DNA of 64,000 nucleotides from Sphingomonas yunnanensis (GTDB lineage Bacteria > Pseudomonadota > Alphaproteobacteria > Sphingomonadales > Sphingomonadaceae). Shown in pieces: positions 18,625-27,372 of the stretch (its first letter is position 1; the number at the start of each line of letters is the position of its first letter). The DNA is taken from contig NZ_JAIOKB010000004.1 of the NCBI RefSeq assembly GCF_019898765.1, forward strand, positions 186,001-250,000, in the 5' to 3' direction. The position numbers and the translations under genes were made by a program. A model generated the notes under the pieces. The model saw only the letters and a program-made list of their open reading frames with translations. It was not told the origin of the DNA and did no database searches.

Positions 18625-21432
18625 TCACAGCCGGAAGGTGACACTCCCCACGAAGGTGCGGCCGTTCTTGTACGAGGCCGAGGGGCGATCGCGCGTGCCG
18701 CTATATTGCAGGTAGGTCTCGTCGAGCAGGTTCTGCGCGTTGACCGTCAGCGAGATGTTCGGCGTCAGCGCGAACGAGGCCGAGGCGTCGAGCTGGTTGT
18801 ACGGCGCCACCATCTCGAACGAGTTGAGGCGGCCGATCGCGCGGAAGTAGGACGAGCGATAATTGTAGCTGACGCGCGCCTGGAACGGTCCCTTCTCGAA
18901 ATAAGGGATGACGTTGACGGTGTGCTTCGAGAGATAGGGCAGGTTCAGCTCGCCGTCGACGCCCGGGATCACCGAGGTCGAGCTGTCCTGATAGGCATAG
19001 TTCGCCTGGATGCCGAAGCCGCCCCAGATCTCCGCCTGGCCGTTGACTAGCACGCCGTTGACCTTCGCCTTGCCCGCGTTGATCGGGCTGGACAGGCGAT
19101 AGGTGTTGATCACCCGACCCTCGAGCGAGTTGTAGAAGCTCTGGTTGTTGAGTGTGGTCGACAGGATGTAATTGCCGATCTCGCGCCGATACAATTCGAG
19201 CGACAGCAGCGCGCCCGCGCGCGGGTAGAATTCGGCGGTCACCTCATAGTTGGTCGACTCATAGGGCTTCAGGTTCGGGTTGCCGCCGCCCGCGTCGAAG
19301 GTGACGTCGTTCTGCGTGATCGACGCCGCGAGGTCCTGGTAGCGCGGACGCGAGATCACCTTGGCCACCGCGCCGCGGACGATCACCTGCGGGTTGATCT
19401 CATAGGCAACGTTGAGCGCGGGCAGGAACTTCAGGTAATCGGTCGAGGTGCTCGTCGGCACCGGCACCGGGTTGGGGTTGTCCAGGGTCGGCAGCGACAG
19501 CGCGTAGTACGAGACGTCGCGCGTGTAGACCAAGCGGCCGCCCAGGTTGCCGCGTAGACCCCCTTGATCGAAATTGACCTGGACGTAGCTGGCCGCGGTA
19601 CGCTCCTCGACGCGGGTCGAACCGCCGACCTTGGTGAACAGCGGCGTGTTGATGCTGTTCGCCAGGATGTCGATCACCGCGTCGCGCGGCAGGTTCAGAT
19701 ATTTGGTCGCCGAGCCCGAGCCGCCCGAGCCGTCGAAGATGCCGTCCGGCGTGGTCAGCGTGGTCACGCCCAGCTCGGAGCCGAGCTTCGACGTGGTCAG
19801 ATAGGTGTTGATGCCGCGCGCGTCGATCTTGTTGACGTGGTCGGTGATGCGTGCGCCGATCAGCACCTGCTTGAAGAAGCCGTCGCTGAGCGGGACGGTC
19901 GCGTCGAAGCCGCCGAAGATGTCGCGATCGGTGGTGACGCTATAGTCGAGGCCGCCGATCTGCGCCGCGTTCAGCTGCGTGCCGTTGACGTTGTAGGGCA
20001 CGCCCTCGATCGTCACCGGGTTGTTCTGCGGGTTGGTGAAGTAATTGGCCGGGTTGGTCAGGTCGCCCGTGTAATTGACCTCGGCCGTGGTGGGGCTGAT
20101 CGCGTAACTGAACGGCAGCTTGGTCTGGACGTTGAAGAGATACTCGGGGTTGCGGCCGCCGGTCGCCTTGCTCCACCCGCCGAGGAACGTCACCTTGGCA
20201 CCGTCATCGCCCTCCCAGTCGGCGAAGAAGTTGAGGTTGTCGGTCTTCAGCTTGGTCGAGCGCACCAGCGTATCGAGCTGCGCGTTGCGCTGACTGGTCG
20301 CCGCGCCGAACGAGGCCTGGGTGACGAGGCCGTTCGAGATCGTCGCCGACTGCAGGTCCGCGCCGCTCCACGCGCCCGGGATGGTGTACATCGACTGGCT
20401 GTAGTTGTTGTAATTACCGTTGATGTGTAGGCCGTTCAGGGTCAGCGTCAGGTTGCTCGCGGGCCGGTACTGTACCGTCCCCGAGACGCTGGTGCGCTCG
20501 CGCTGCTGCTGGAAGTACGCGTAGTTGATGCCGAACGGCGAGGCCGCCTGGTACAGGTCAGAGATCGTGCCGCCGCTGACCGTCGCGTTCGGGTTCTTCA
20601 GGCTGAGCGCGCCGGTGGTGCTGTCACGGTTGACGAACGGGCTGTTGTACGTGCCGTCGGCGTTGGGCGTGCTATTGTCATAGCCGAAGAACTCGACGCC
20701 CGAGCGGACCAGCTGCTGCTTGTCGTAGGTGGCGGCGACGAGGAAGCCGAAGGTCTCGTCCTTGTTCTTCCAGCTGTACAGACCCGAGCCGCGGACGCTG
20801 CCCTTGTCCGACCGGTCATTGTAGGTGTAGCCGGCCGAGCCGAACAGCGAGTTGGCCTCCAGCTCCAGCGGGCGCCGCGTGCGCACGATCACCGTGCCGC
20901 CGAGGCTGCCGTCCTCGAGCCGCGCCTCGGGCGACTTGTAGACCTCCAGCCGGTCGACCAGCTCGGGCGCGAGCAGCGAATAGTTGAAGGTACGGCTTGA
21001 GGGATCGTTGTCGTTGCCGCCCCAGTCTGCCGAGGCGAGCGCGTGGCCGTCGAGCAGCATGCGGTTGAGCGCCGGGTCGGTGCCGAGGATCGCGACCTTC
21101 TCGCCCTCGCCGAAGCGGCGGTCGATCGACACGCCCGGGATGTGCGCGAGCGACTCGGCGACGTTGCGATCGGGGAACTTGCCGATGTCCTCGGCCGAGA
21201 TCGCGTCCACCACCGCGTTGGCGCTGCGCTTCACCTCGATCGCCTGGCGGAGACTGCGCGCGTAGCCGGTGACGACGACGTCCTCGCCGGTGGCGTCGCC
21301 CGACGAGTCGACCGACGGGGCGGCCTCGCTCGGCGGAGTCGTCGAGGGCGGGGTCTGCTGCGCCTGCGCGGTGCCGGCGAGGCCGGTGAGCGCGGTCGAG
21401 AGTAGGACCAATTGCCGCATACGCATCGTCAT
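18625..21432 (-). CDS. TonB-dependent receptor (sphingomonad/Xanthomonas-Caulobacter type)
   Basis: Outer-membrane transporter of the TIGR01782-like group, probably importing the glycan handled by the neighbouring glycosidases. The 935-residue protein has a signal peptide (RQLVLLSTALTGLAGTAQAQ), a plug starting near residue 50 (EDVVVTGYARSLRQAIEVKR, then DIGKFPDRNVAESLAHIPGV) and a barrel rich in Tyr/Asn loops. The start at 21432 has GGGGAG upstream; the open frame extends another 46 codons but without support. It is divergent from the GntR gene, with an inverted repeat in the shared gap, and leads the minus-strand glycosidase series. The ligand is inferred to be a GlcNAc- or mannose-containing oligosaccharide. 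Confidence 0.95.
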   Translation of the reverse strand: MTMRMRQLVLLSTALTGLAGTAQAQQTPPSTTPPSEAAPSVDSSGDATGEDVVVTGYARSLRQAIEVKRSANAVVDAISAEDIGKFPDRNVAESLAHIPGVSIDRRFGEGEKVAILGTDPALNRMLLDGHALASADWGGNDNDPSSRTFNYSLLAPELVDRLEVYKSPEARLEDGSLGGTVIVRTRRPLELEANSLFGSAGYTYNDRSDKGSVRGSGLYSWKNKDETFGFLVAATYDKQQLVRSGVEFFGYDNSTPNADGTYNSPFVNRDSTTGALSLKNPNATVSGGTISDLYQAASPFGINYAYFQQQRERTSVSGTVQYRPASNLTLTLNGLHINGNYNNYSQSMYTIPGAWSGADLQSATISNGLVTQASFGAATSQRNAQLDTLVRSTKLKTDNLNFFADWEGDDGAKVTFLGGWSKATGGRNPEYLFNVQTKLPFSYAISPTTAEVNYTGDLTNPANYFTNPQNNPVTIEGVPYNVNGTQLNAAQIGGLDYSVTTDRDIFGGFDATVPLSDGFFKQVLIGARITDHVNKIDARGINTYLTTSKLGSELGVTTLTTPDGIFDGSGGSGSATKYLNLPRDAVIDILANSINTPLFTKVGGSTRVEERTAASYVQVNFDQGGLRGNLGGRLVYTRDVSYYALSLPTLDNPNPVPVPTSTSTDYLKFLPALNVAYEINPQVIVRGAVAKVISRPRYQDLAASITQNDVTFDAGGGNPNLKPYESTNYEVTAEFYPRAGALLSLELYRREIGNYILSTTLNNQSFYNSLEGRVINTYRLSSPINAGKAKVNGVLVNGQAEIWGGFGIQANYAYQDSSTSVIPGVDGELNLPYLSKHTVNVIPYFEKGPFQARVSYNYRSSYFRAIGRLNSFEMVAPYNQLDASASFALTPNISLTVNAQNLLDETYLQYSGTRDRPSASYKNGRTFVGSVTFRL

Positions 21433-21543
21433 ATTCTCCCCTTTGGGCGACGCGGCCCTGACCGCTCGCTCCATGTGAAAAGCCGTGTTCGCCCCGCGAC
21501 CGCGCGTCGGGTTGGCCCCGCTCCTGCGATTCCAAGATCGTAT

Positions 21544-21587
21544 AACCAAAGTATACCAATCAGGCGACAAAAAATTGCACTTTGGTT
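21544..21587. promoter_or_regulatory. Operator-like inverted repeat between receptor and GntR genes
   Basis: AACCAAAGT (21544-21552) and ACTTTGGTT (21579-21587) are a perfect 9-base inverted repeat 26 bases apart, in an A+T-rich patch of an otherwise G+C-rich 344-base divergent gap. The right arm continues as TTGGTTACGT, the motif also found upstream of the GH20 gene. GTATACCAAT inside the loop resembles the TGGTATAC half-sites known for NagQ/NagR-type GntR regulators. The rest of the 21433-21776 gap shows no gene. Confidence 0.5.
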
Positions 21588-21776
21588 ACGTGTCGCGCAT
21601 GCTCCAGTAAGTGTCGGAGGGTCCGCGATTTCCTGATCGCGCCGCTGTCGTTGGGGGTTGCCGAGGCGCCAGCGGCAAGTGGTTCTATCGACTGGGGAGC
21701 GGCGATTGTGGCGCTGGACCTGTTCCGGTACGCTACGGTGATCCGGCGACGATCGACCGACAGTGGGGAGAAGGGA

Positions 21777-22514
21777 ATGGGGTTCGCCGAGGAGATAGGC
21801 AAGTTCCGGCGAGGCAATGCGGCGCCACTCTACCTTCAGCTACAGCAGGTAATCCGCGACGGGATCGGCGGCGGCAAGCTCCAGCAGGGCGACGCGATCC
21901 CGGCCGAGCGCGACCTCGCGGTGGAGTATGACGTGTCGCGCATCACCGTGCGCAAGGCGATCGGCGGCCTGGTCGAGGAGGGATTGCTGACCCGGCGACG
22001 CGGCGCGGGCACCTTCGTCGCGGGGCGCGTCGAGAAGAGCTTCTCCAAATTGTCCTCCTTCACCGAGGACATGGCCGCGCGCGGCAAGACCGCGTCGAGC
22101 CAGTGGATCCTGCGCGCCGCCGGCACGGTGAGCCCCGAGGAGTCGATGGCGCTCGGCCTCTCGCCCGGCGCGGCGGTCTACCGCTTCCACCGGCTGCGCA
22201 GCGCCGACGACGAGCCGATGGCGCTCGAGCTCTCGACCATCGCGGGCTACTGCCTTTCCTCGGCCGAGGCGGTGGGTGACTCGCTCTACACCGCGCTCCA
22301 GGCCGCGGGCAGCCGGCCGGCGCGCGCGCTGCAGCGGCTTCGCGCGGTGCCGTTCGGCGGCGAGCACGCGCGCATGCTCGGCGTCGAGTCGGGCCATGCC
22401 GGGCTGCTGATCGAGCGGCGCGGCTTCCTGCGCGACGGACGCGCGGTGGAGTTCACCCGCTCTTACTATCGCGGTGACGCCTACGACTTCGTCGCCGAAC
22501 TGTCCGATCTCTGA
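21777..22514 (+). CDS. GntR-family regulator with UTRA domain (HutC/NagQ type)
   Basis: Transcription factor of 245 residues with an N-terminal winged helix (about 15-82; IPAERDLA, SRITVRKAIGGLVEEGLL) and a C-terminal UTRA ligand domain (about 95-238). Members of this type respond to small sugars or phosphosugars such as GlcNAc-6-phosphate (NagQ, NagR). The start at 21777 was chosen because GGGAGAAGGG precedes it and because the GntR domain begins right after; the frame is open 65 codons upstream without family similarity. The stop overlaps the next start as TGATG, so the beta-galactosidase is its operon partner. It likely represses the locus and itself; the effector is inferred. Confidence 0.93.
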   Translation: MGFAEEIGKFRRGNAAPLYLQLQQVIRDGIGGGKLQQGDAIPAERDLAVEYDVSRITVRKAIGGLVEEGLLTRRRGAGTFVAGRVEKSFSKLSSFTEDMAARGKTASSQWILRAAGTVSPEESMALGLSPGAAVYRFHRLRSADDEPMALELSTIAGYCLSSAEAVGDSLYTALQAAGSRPARALQRLRAVPFGGEHARMLGVESGHAGLLIERRGFLRDGRAVEFTRSYYRGDAYDFVAELSDL

Positions 22515-25399
22515 TGCGGCGGCGTGACCTGCTGCGCGGCACCGCCGCGCTCGCGACCGTCGCGGGCGCGCCGCTCGCCGCCGCGCCGGCGGACCGTCGC
22601 GGTGCGAGCGACGGGCTGCCGATGCCCGCGCCCGTCGACGCGCTGCCACCGCGCGCCTTCGACGGCGATCCCACGCGGGTGCGGCTCGAGCGCGGCTGGC
22701 TGTTCCACGAGGGCGATATCGCGCCGCCGCGGCTCGACACGCACAATGCAACCTATGCCAGCGTCAAGGCCGGTAACGCGCAGGGTGCGGCGGCGATCGA
22801 CTATGACGACTCCGACTGGCAGCGGGTCCGACTGCCACACGACTGGGCGTCGGCGCAGCCCGTCGTCGAGACCGCCAACGTCGCGCAAGGCTATCGTTCG
22901 CGCGGCATCGGCTGGTACCGGCGCCACTTCGCACTCGAGGCGCGCGACCGCGGGCAGCGGATCGAACTGCACTTCGACGGCATCGCCACCAACGCGACGA
23001 TCTGGGTCAACGGCAGCGTCGTGGCGCACCATTGGTCCGGCTACACCAGCGTCTACGTCGACCTGACCCCGTTCGCGCGCTTCGGCGACGAGCTCAACAC
23101 CGTCGCTGTACGGGTCGACGCCGAGGCGATGGAGGGTTGGTGGTACGAGGGCGCCGGCCTCTACCGCCACGCCTGGCTGGTGCGCCGGCCGCCCGTCTCG
23201 ATCGCGAGCGACGGTGTCCACTGCGACCCGCGCCGCGGCGAAGACGGCGCTTGGCACGTGCCGGTGGCGGTGACTCTCACCAGCGTCGCGCGCGACGATC
23301 GCGCGGCGCGGGTGGAGGCGCGGCTGCTCGACCCCGACGGGCGCGAGGTCGCGCGCGGTGAGACCGACGCGACCGTCACCGCGCTCGACGAGGTGGAGGC
23401 GCGGCTGACGCTCGCGATCGGCACGCCGCTGTCATGGTCGATCGAGCGGCCGACACTCTACACCGTCGTCACGCGCGTCACCGGCGAGGGCGTCGCCGAC
23501 GAGCGCCGCACGCGGATCGGCTTCCGCACCGCGCGCTTCGACGCCGACGAGGGCTTCTTCCTCAACGATCGGCCGGTCAAGCTGAAGGGCGTCTGCCTCC
23601 ACCAGGACCACGCCGGGGTGGGCACCGCCATGCCCGACGCGCTGCACCGCTGGCGGCTCGAGCGGCTCAAGGCGATCGGCTGCAACGCGATCCGCTGCTC
23701 GCACAACGCGCCCGCGGCCGAGTTCCTCGACCTGTGCGACGAACTCGGCTTCCTCGTCATGGACGAGAACCGCCAGTTCAATCCCGCGCCCGACTATATG
23801 GCGCAGCTGCGCTGGCTGGTGCGGCGCGACCGCAACCATCCCTCGGTGATCCTCTGGTCGGTGTTCAACGAGGAGCCGATGCAGGGCACGCCCGCGGGCG
23901 TCGAGATGGTGCGGCGGATGGCACACGCGGTCCGCGCGCTCGACGATAGCCGCCCGGTCACCGCGGCGATGAACGGCGCCTTCTTCGAGCCCGCCAGCGT
24001 GTCGAGCGTCGTCGACGTCACCGGGTTCAACTATTACCAGGGCGACTATGACCGGTTCCACCGGCTCTTCCCGACGCGCCCGATGACCAGCTCGGAGGAC
24101 ACCAGCGCGTTCGAGACGCGGGGCGCCTTCGCCAGCGACCCCGTTCGCCACGTCATCTCCTCCTACGACGACGAGGCGGCGAGCTGGGGCGGGACGCACC
24201 GCGCGACATGGCGCGCCATCGCGGAGCGGCGCTTCGTCGCGGGCGGCTTCACCTGGACCGGCTTCGACTATCACGGCGAACCGACGCCTTATGACTGGCC
24301 GACGGTCTCGAGCTTCTTCGGCATCATGGACCTCTGCGGCTTCCCCAAGACCGCCTATGACGTGCACCGCGCGCACTGGGTCGACGACGCCGCGGTCGTG
24401 TCGATCGCGCCGCACTGGACCTGGCCGGGGCGCGAGGGCCAGACCGTTCCCGTGCTGGTGATGAGCAACGCCGAGGAGGTGACGCTGTCGCTCAACGGCC
24501 GCTCGCTCGGCACGCAGCGGGTCGACCGGATCATGGGCAACGAGTGGCAGGTGCCGTACGCGCCCGGTCGGATCGAGGCAGTGGCGCGGCGCGGCGGGCG
24601 CGAGGTGGCGAGGGCGGCGCACGAGACCGCGGGCGCGCCGGTGGCGCTGCGGCTCACCCCGGCGCGACGGGTGATGCTGGGCGACTGCGACGACGCGCTG
24701 CCGGTGGCCGTCGACGCGATCGACTCACGCGGCCGGCATGTGCCCACCGCCAACCTCCCGGTGCGCTTCGGCGTGACCGGCGCCGAGATCATCGGCCTGG
24801 GCAACGGCGATCCCAACAGCCATGAGCCCGAGCAGGGTGATACGCGCAGCCTGTTCAACGGGCTGGCGCAGGTGATCGTGCGCGCGGCAGCCGGCGGCGG
24901 CGCGGTGACGCTGACCGCGACCGCGTCGGGGCTACGAGCCGCGCGCGCGACGATCGACCGGCGCGCGGTCGCGCCACCGGCCAACTGGCCGGAGCGGCGT
25001 CGCGCCCAGCCGCTCGCCGAGTGGCGCCGCTCGCCCGCGCTGCGCGAGCGCCCCGCCGCGGACGTCGCACCGCCGGACGGCGACAACAACAGCTGGGCAT
25101 TCGTCCGCCCCGGCGCGCTGGTGCCCGGCGAGGCCGGCGCGGACTGGCGCGCGTGGCGCGCGGTGGTGCGGCCATGGCGGCGGGCCGGCGCGGAAGGCGG
25201 GACGATCCGTTTCGGGTCGGTCGCGGGCCGCGCCGAACTGCTCGTTGACGGACGTCCGATCGCGAGCAAGCGCGACACGGCGCCAGGTCCGATCGAGGCG
25301 CGGGTGCCGGCCGGCGCGGGCGAGCGGGTCGTGCTGCTGCTGGTGGAGGGCGAGGCGCCCGCGGGGATCGTCGGCACGGTGACGCTCGGCGCGGATTAG
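22514..25399 (+). CDS. Beta-galactosidase-type GH2
   Basis: Exported GH2 glycosidase of 961 residues with a Tat signal (RRRDLLRGTAALATVAGAP). Order: sugar-binding domain (about 55-215, with RLPHDW and GIGWYRR), Ig-like domain, TIM barrel (about 330-620) with acid/base Glu in WSVFNEEP and a likely nucleophile Glu in TSSEDTSAFETRG, then DUF4982-like and further beta-sandwich domains. The layout is that of GH2 beta-galactosidases with DUF4982, not of the beta-mannosidase in the same locus. It would take terminal galactose from complex N-glycan antennae (Lewis a-type ends in plants). The gene overlaps the regulator stop by one base. Beta-glucuronidase or another GH2 activity cannot be excluded. 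Confidence 0.9.
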   Translation: MRRRDLLRGTAALATVAGAPLAAAPADRRGASDGLPMPAPVDALPPRAFDGDPTRVRLERGWLFHEGDIAPPRLDTHNATYASVKAGNAQGAAAIDYDDSDWQRVRLPHDWASAQPVVETANVAQGYRSRGIGWYRRHFALEARDRGQRIELHFDGIATNATIWVNGSVVAHHWSGYTSVYVDLTPFARFGDELNTVAVRVDAEAMEGWWYEGAGLYRHAWLVRRPPVSIASDGVHCDPRRGEDGAWHVPVAVTLTSVARDDRAARVEARLLDPDGREVARGETDATVTALDEVEARLTLAIGTPLSWSIERPTLYTVVTRVTGEGVADERRTRIGFRTARFDADEGFFLNDRPVKLKGVCLHQDHAGVGTAMPDALHRWRLERLKAIGCNAIRCSHNAPAAEFLDLCDELGFLVMDENRQFNPAPDYMAQLRWLVRRDRNHPSVILWSVFNEEPMQGTPAGVEMVRRMAHAVRALDDSRPVTAAMNGAFFEPASVSSVVDVTGFNYYQGDYDRFHRLFPTRPMTSSEDTSAFETRGAFASDPVRHVISSYDDEAASWGGTHRATWRAIAERRFVAGGFTWTGFDYHGEPTPYDWPTVSSFFGIMDLCGFPKTAYDVHRAHWVDDAAVVSIAPHWTWPGREGQTVPVLVMSNAEEVTLSLNGRSLGTQRVDRIMGNEWQVPYAPGRIEAVARRGGREVARAAHETAGAPVALRLTPARRVMLGDCDDALPVAVDAIDSRGRHVPTANLPVRFGVTGAEIIGLGNGDPNSHEPEQGDTRSLFNGLAQVIVRAAAGGGAVTLTATASGLRAARATIDRRAVAPPANWPERRRAQPLAEWRRSPALRERPAADVAPPDGDNNSWAFVRPGALVPGEAGADWRAWRAVVRPWRRAGAEGGTIRFGSVAGRAELLVDGRPIASKRDTAPGPIEARVPAGAGERVVLLLVEGEAPAGIVGTVTLGAD

Positions 25400-25424
25400 C
25401 ACGGGATCGTGCCCGGCTTTCTCT

Positions 25425-25502
25425 GTGCTCCCGCGGAAGCAGGAGCCCAGAGCCGCGAGCGGTGGTATTGGCTGCCCTGGGCTCCTGCTTCCGCAGGAGC
25501 AC
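25425..25502. repeat. Intergenic inverted repeat (GTGCTCC-GCGGAAGCAGGAG type)
   Basis: 26-base arms at 25425-25450 and 25477-25502 match at 25 of 26 positions. It lies between convergent GH2 and argJ, near the end of the glycan locus, and could end transcription from both sides. Confidence 0.88.
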
Positions 25503-25589
25503 GTCAGTTCGGAATGATAGCCTCCGCCGTATCTGATCCCTCAAGGGCAGGCGACGAGACCCATCGCGGCCGCGGCCGGTCTTGCCGCC

Positions 25590-26816
25590 TTAGCTGCGGT
25601 AATCCGCGTTGATCGAGATGTAACCGTGCGTCAGGTCGCAGGTCCACACCGTGGCATGGCCCTCGCCGAGCCCGAGGTCGACCCCGATCTCGACCTCCTG
25701 TCCCTTCAGATGCGCCGCGACCGGGGCCTCGTCGTAGCCTTCCACCGCGAGCCCGTCGCGCGCTACCTGGGTCGCGCCGAACCGGATCGACAGCTTGTCG
25801 CGCTCGGCCGGCTCGCCCGCCTTGCCGACCGCCATCACGACCCGGCCCCAGTTGGCGTCCTCGCCCGCGATCGCGGTCTTCACCAGCGGCGAGTTCGCGA
25901 TCGACAGCGCGACGCGGTGCGCCGATGCGTCGCTCTCGGCACCCTCGACGGTCACCTCGATCAGCTTGGTCGCGCCCTCGCCGTCGCGGACCACCAGCAG
26001 CGCGAGCTGGCGGCAGACGTCGGCCAGCGCGGCACGGAAGGCGTCGGCGCCGGGGCTGTCGTCATCGGTCAGCGGCGTGTTGCCCGCCGCCCCGGTGGCG
26101 AAGGCGAGCACCGTGTCACTGGTCGAGGTGTCGCCGTCGACGGTGATGCACGAGAAGGTGCGCGTGTTCGCCGCGGCGAGCGCGGTCTGGAGGAAGGGGG
26201 CCTCCACCGCGGCGTCGGTGAAGACGAAGCCGAGCATCGTCGCCATGTCGGGCGCGATCATCCCCGATCCCTTGATGATCGCCGCGATCGTCACGGTGTG
26301 ACCGTCGATGACCGCGGTCGCGCTCGCACCCTTGGGGTAGGTGTCGGTGGTGCCGATCGTGTCGGCCGCGTCCCGCCAGCTCGCCTCGGGTGCGGCGAAG
26401 GCGGCGGCGACGCCGGCCTGCGCCTTGTCGATCGGCAACGGTACGCCGATCACACCGGTGGAGGCGACGAACACGTCGGACGGCTGGCAGCCGAGCTGCT
26501 GCGCCGCCTGCGCCGCGATCGCCTCCACCGCGGCGCGCCCGCGATTCCCGGTGAAGGCATTCGAATTGCCCGCGTTCACCACCAGCGCGCGAGCGTGGCC
26601 GAGCACCAGCGCGGCGCGGCACCACTCCACCTCGGGCGAGGGGCATCTGGAGCGGGTGAGCACGCCGGCGACGGTGGTGCCGTGGGCGAGCTCGGCGAGC
26701 GTGAGGTCGGTGCGGTCCCACGTCTTATAGTGCGCGCGCGCGACCCGCAGCGTCACGCCCGCGACGGTCGCCATATCGGGGAAGGGAGTAGCGAGCGGGG
26801 AGATGGACGTCGACAT
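25590..26816 (-). CDS. argJ: Bifunctional glutamate N-acetyltransferase/N-acetylglutamate synthase ArgJ
   Basis: Arginine biosynthesis: transfers acetyl from N-acetylornithine to glutamate and can also use acetyl-CoA. The 408-residue precursor has the self-cleavage motif ATML (in GSGMIAPDMATMLGF), where the Thr becomes the N-terminal nucleophile of the beta chain. VVNAGNSNAFTG, ASTGVIG and NWGRVVMAVGKAGE are further family stretches, and the C-terminal YISINADYRS is typical. Both chains look intact. The gene is on the opposite strand from secA; in many Alphaproteobacteria argJ and secA are near one another with a parvulin-type isomerase between, which is absent here. Confidence 0.97.
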   Translation of the reverse strand: MSTSISPLATPFPDMATVAGVTLRVARAHYKTWDRTDLTLAELAHGTTVAGVLTRSRCPSPEVEWCRAALVLGHARALVVNAGNSNAFTGNRGRAAVEAIAAQAAQQLGCQPSDVFVASTGVIGVPLPIDKAQAGVAAAFAAPEASWRDAADTIGTTDTYPKGASATAVIDGHTVTIAAIIKGSGMIAPDMATMLGFVFTDAAVEAPFLQTALAAANTRTFSCITVDGDTSTSDTVLAFATGAAGNTPLTDDDSPGADAFRAALADVCRQLALLVVRDGEGATKLIEVTVEGAESDASAHRVALSIANSPLVKTAIAGEDANWGRVVMAVGKAGEPAERDKLSIRFGATQVARDGLAVEGYDEAPVAAHLKGQEVEIGVDLGLGEGHATVWTCDLTHGYISINADYRS

Positions 26817-26950
26817 GGCGCCCTCTTAGGCGCGGCGTGGAGGCAGGCAAAGGGGGCGCCTTGGTGAAGCATCTGGTCGATTGCAGCGTCTCGTCCTGTT
26901 GGAACGCACGGCGGCCAGGGATGCGACTGGTCATGACGACCTGATGGGCC

Positions 26951-27316
26951 GTGACGGGCGCCACCGCTGTCGGGGGAGCGCCGCTCGAGAACGGGCGGCG
27001 GCTCTACGCGGAGCGATGCGCCATGTGCCACGGTGCCGACGCGCGTGGCAACGGGCCGCTCGCGCACAAGAGTCATCCGCCCACACCCGACCTGACGACC
27101 GCGGCCTTCAGGAAGCGTCTGGCTGCCTGTCCCGGCGTCATCGTTTCCTCCATCATCCTGAGGCCGAACGGTGACCTGATCCCCCGAACTTTGCGCGAGA
27201 ATGGCATCCGGTTGCCGCCGCACGCGTGGACCATCCGCGACTTCCGAGACTTGGACGCCTACCTGAAGAAGATCATCGGTGTTGCCCGACCGCCTGATGG
27301 GCGCCCCACGCGCTGA
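26951..27316 (+). CDS. Cytochrome c-like protein without signal peptide
   Basis: A 121-residue open frame with one haem-binding motif CAMCH (about residues 23-27) followed by GADARGNGP, as in small class I cytochromes c. Two things are odd. A stop codon lies three codons before the GTG start, so no signal peptide can precede it in this frame, and cytochromes c are matured outside the cytoplasm. There is also no Met after the haem motif to serve as the sixth ligand (RLPPHAW stands where a Met-Pro is usual). It may be a remnant whose leader was lost by frameshift, or a start outside the usual codons. Functional status is uncertain. Confidence 0.6.
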   Translation: MTGATAVGGAPLENGRRLYAERCAMCHGADARGNGPLAHKSHPPTPDLTTAAFRKRLAACPGVIVSSIILRPNGDLIPRTLRENGIRLPPHAWTIRDFRDLDAYLKKIIGVARPPDGRPTR

Positions 27317-27372
27317 GCAAATTGATGGTTGACGCGATCGAGCGCCGGTGGACGCGCGGTTCGTCTCGTCTT

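Noticed and set aside
27322..27372. Longer start for the small exported protein upstream of secA
   Set aside because: The added 17 residues are charged and would bury the signal peptide.
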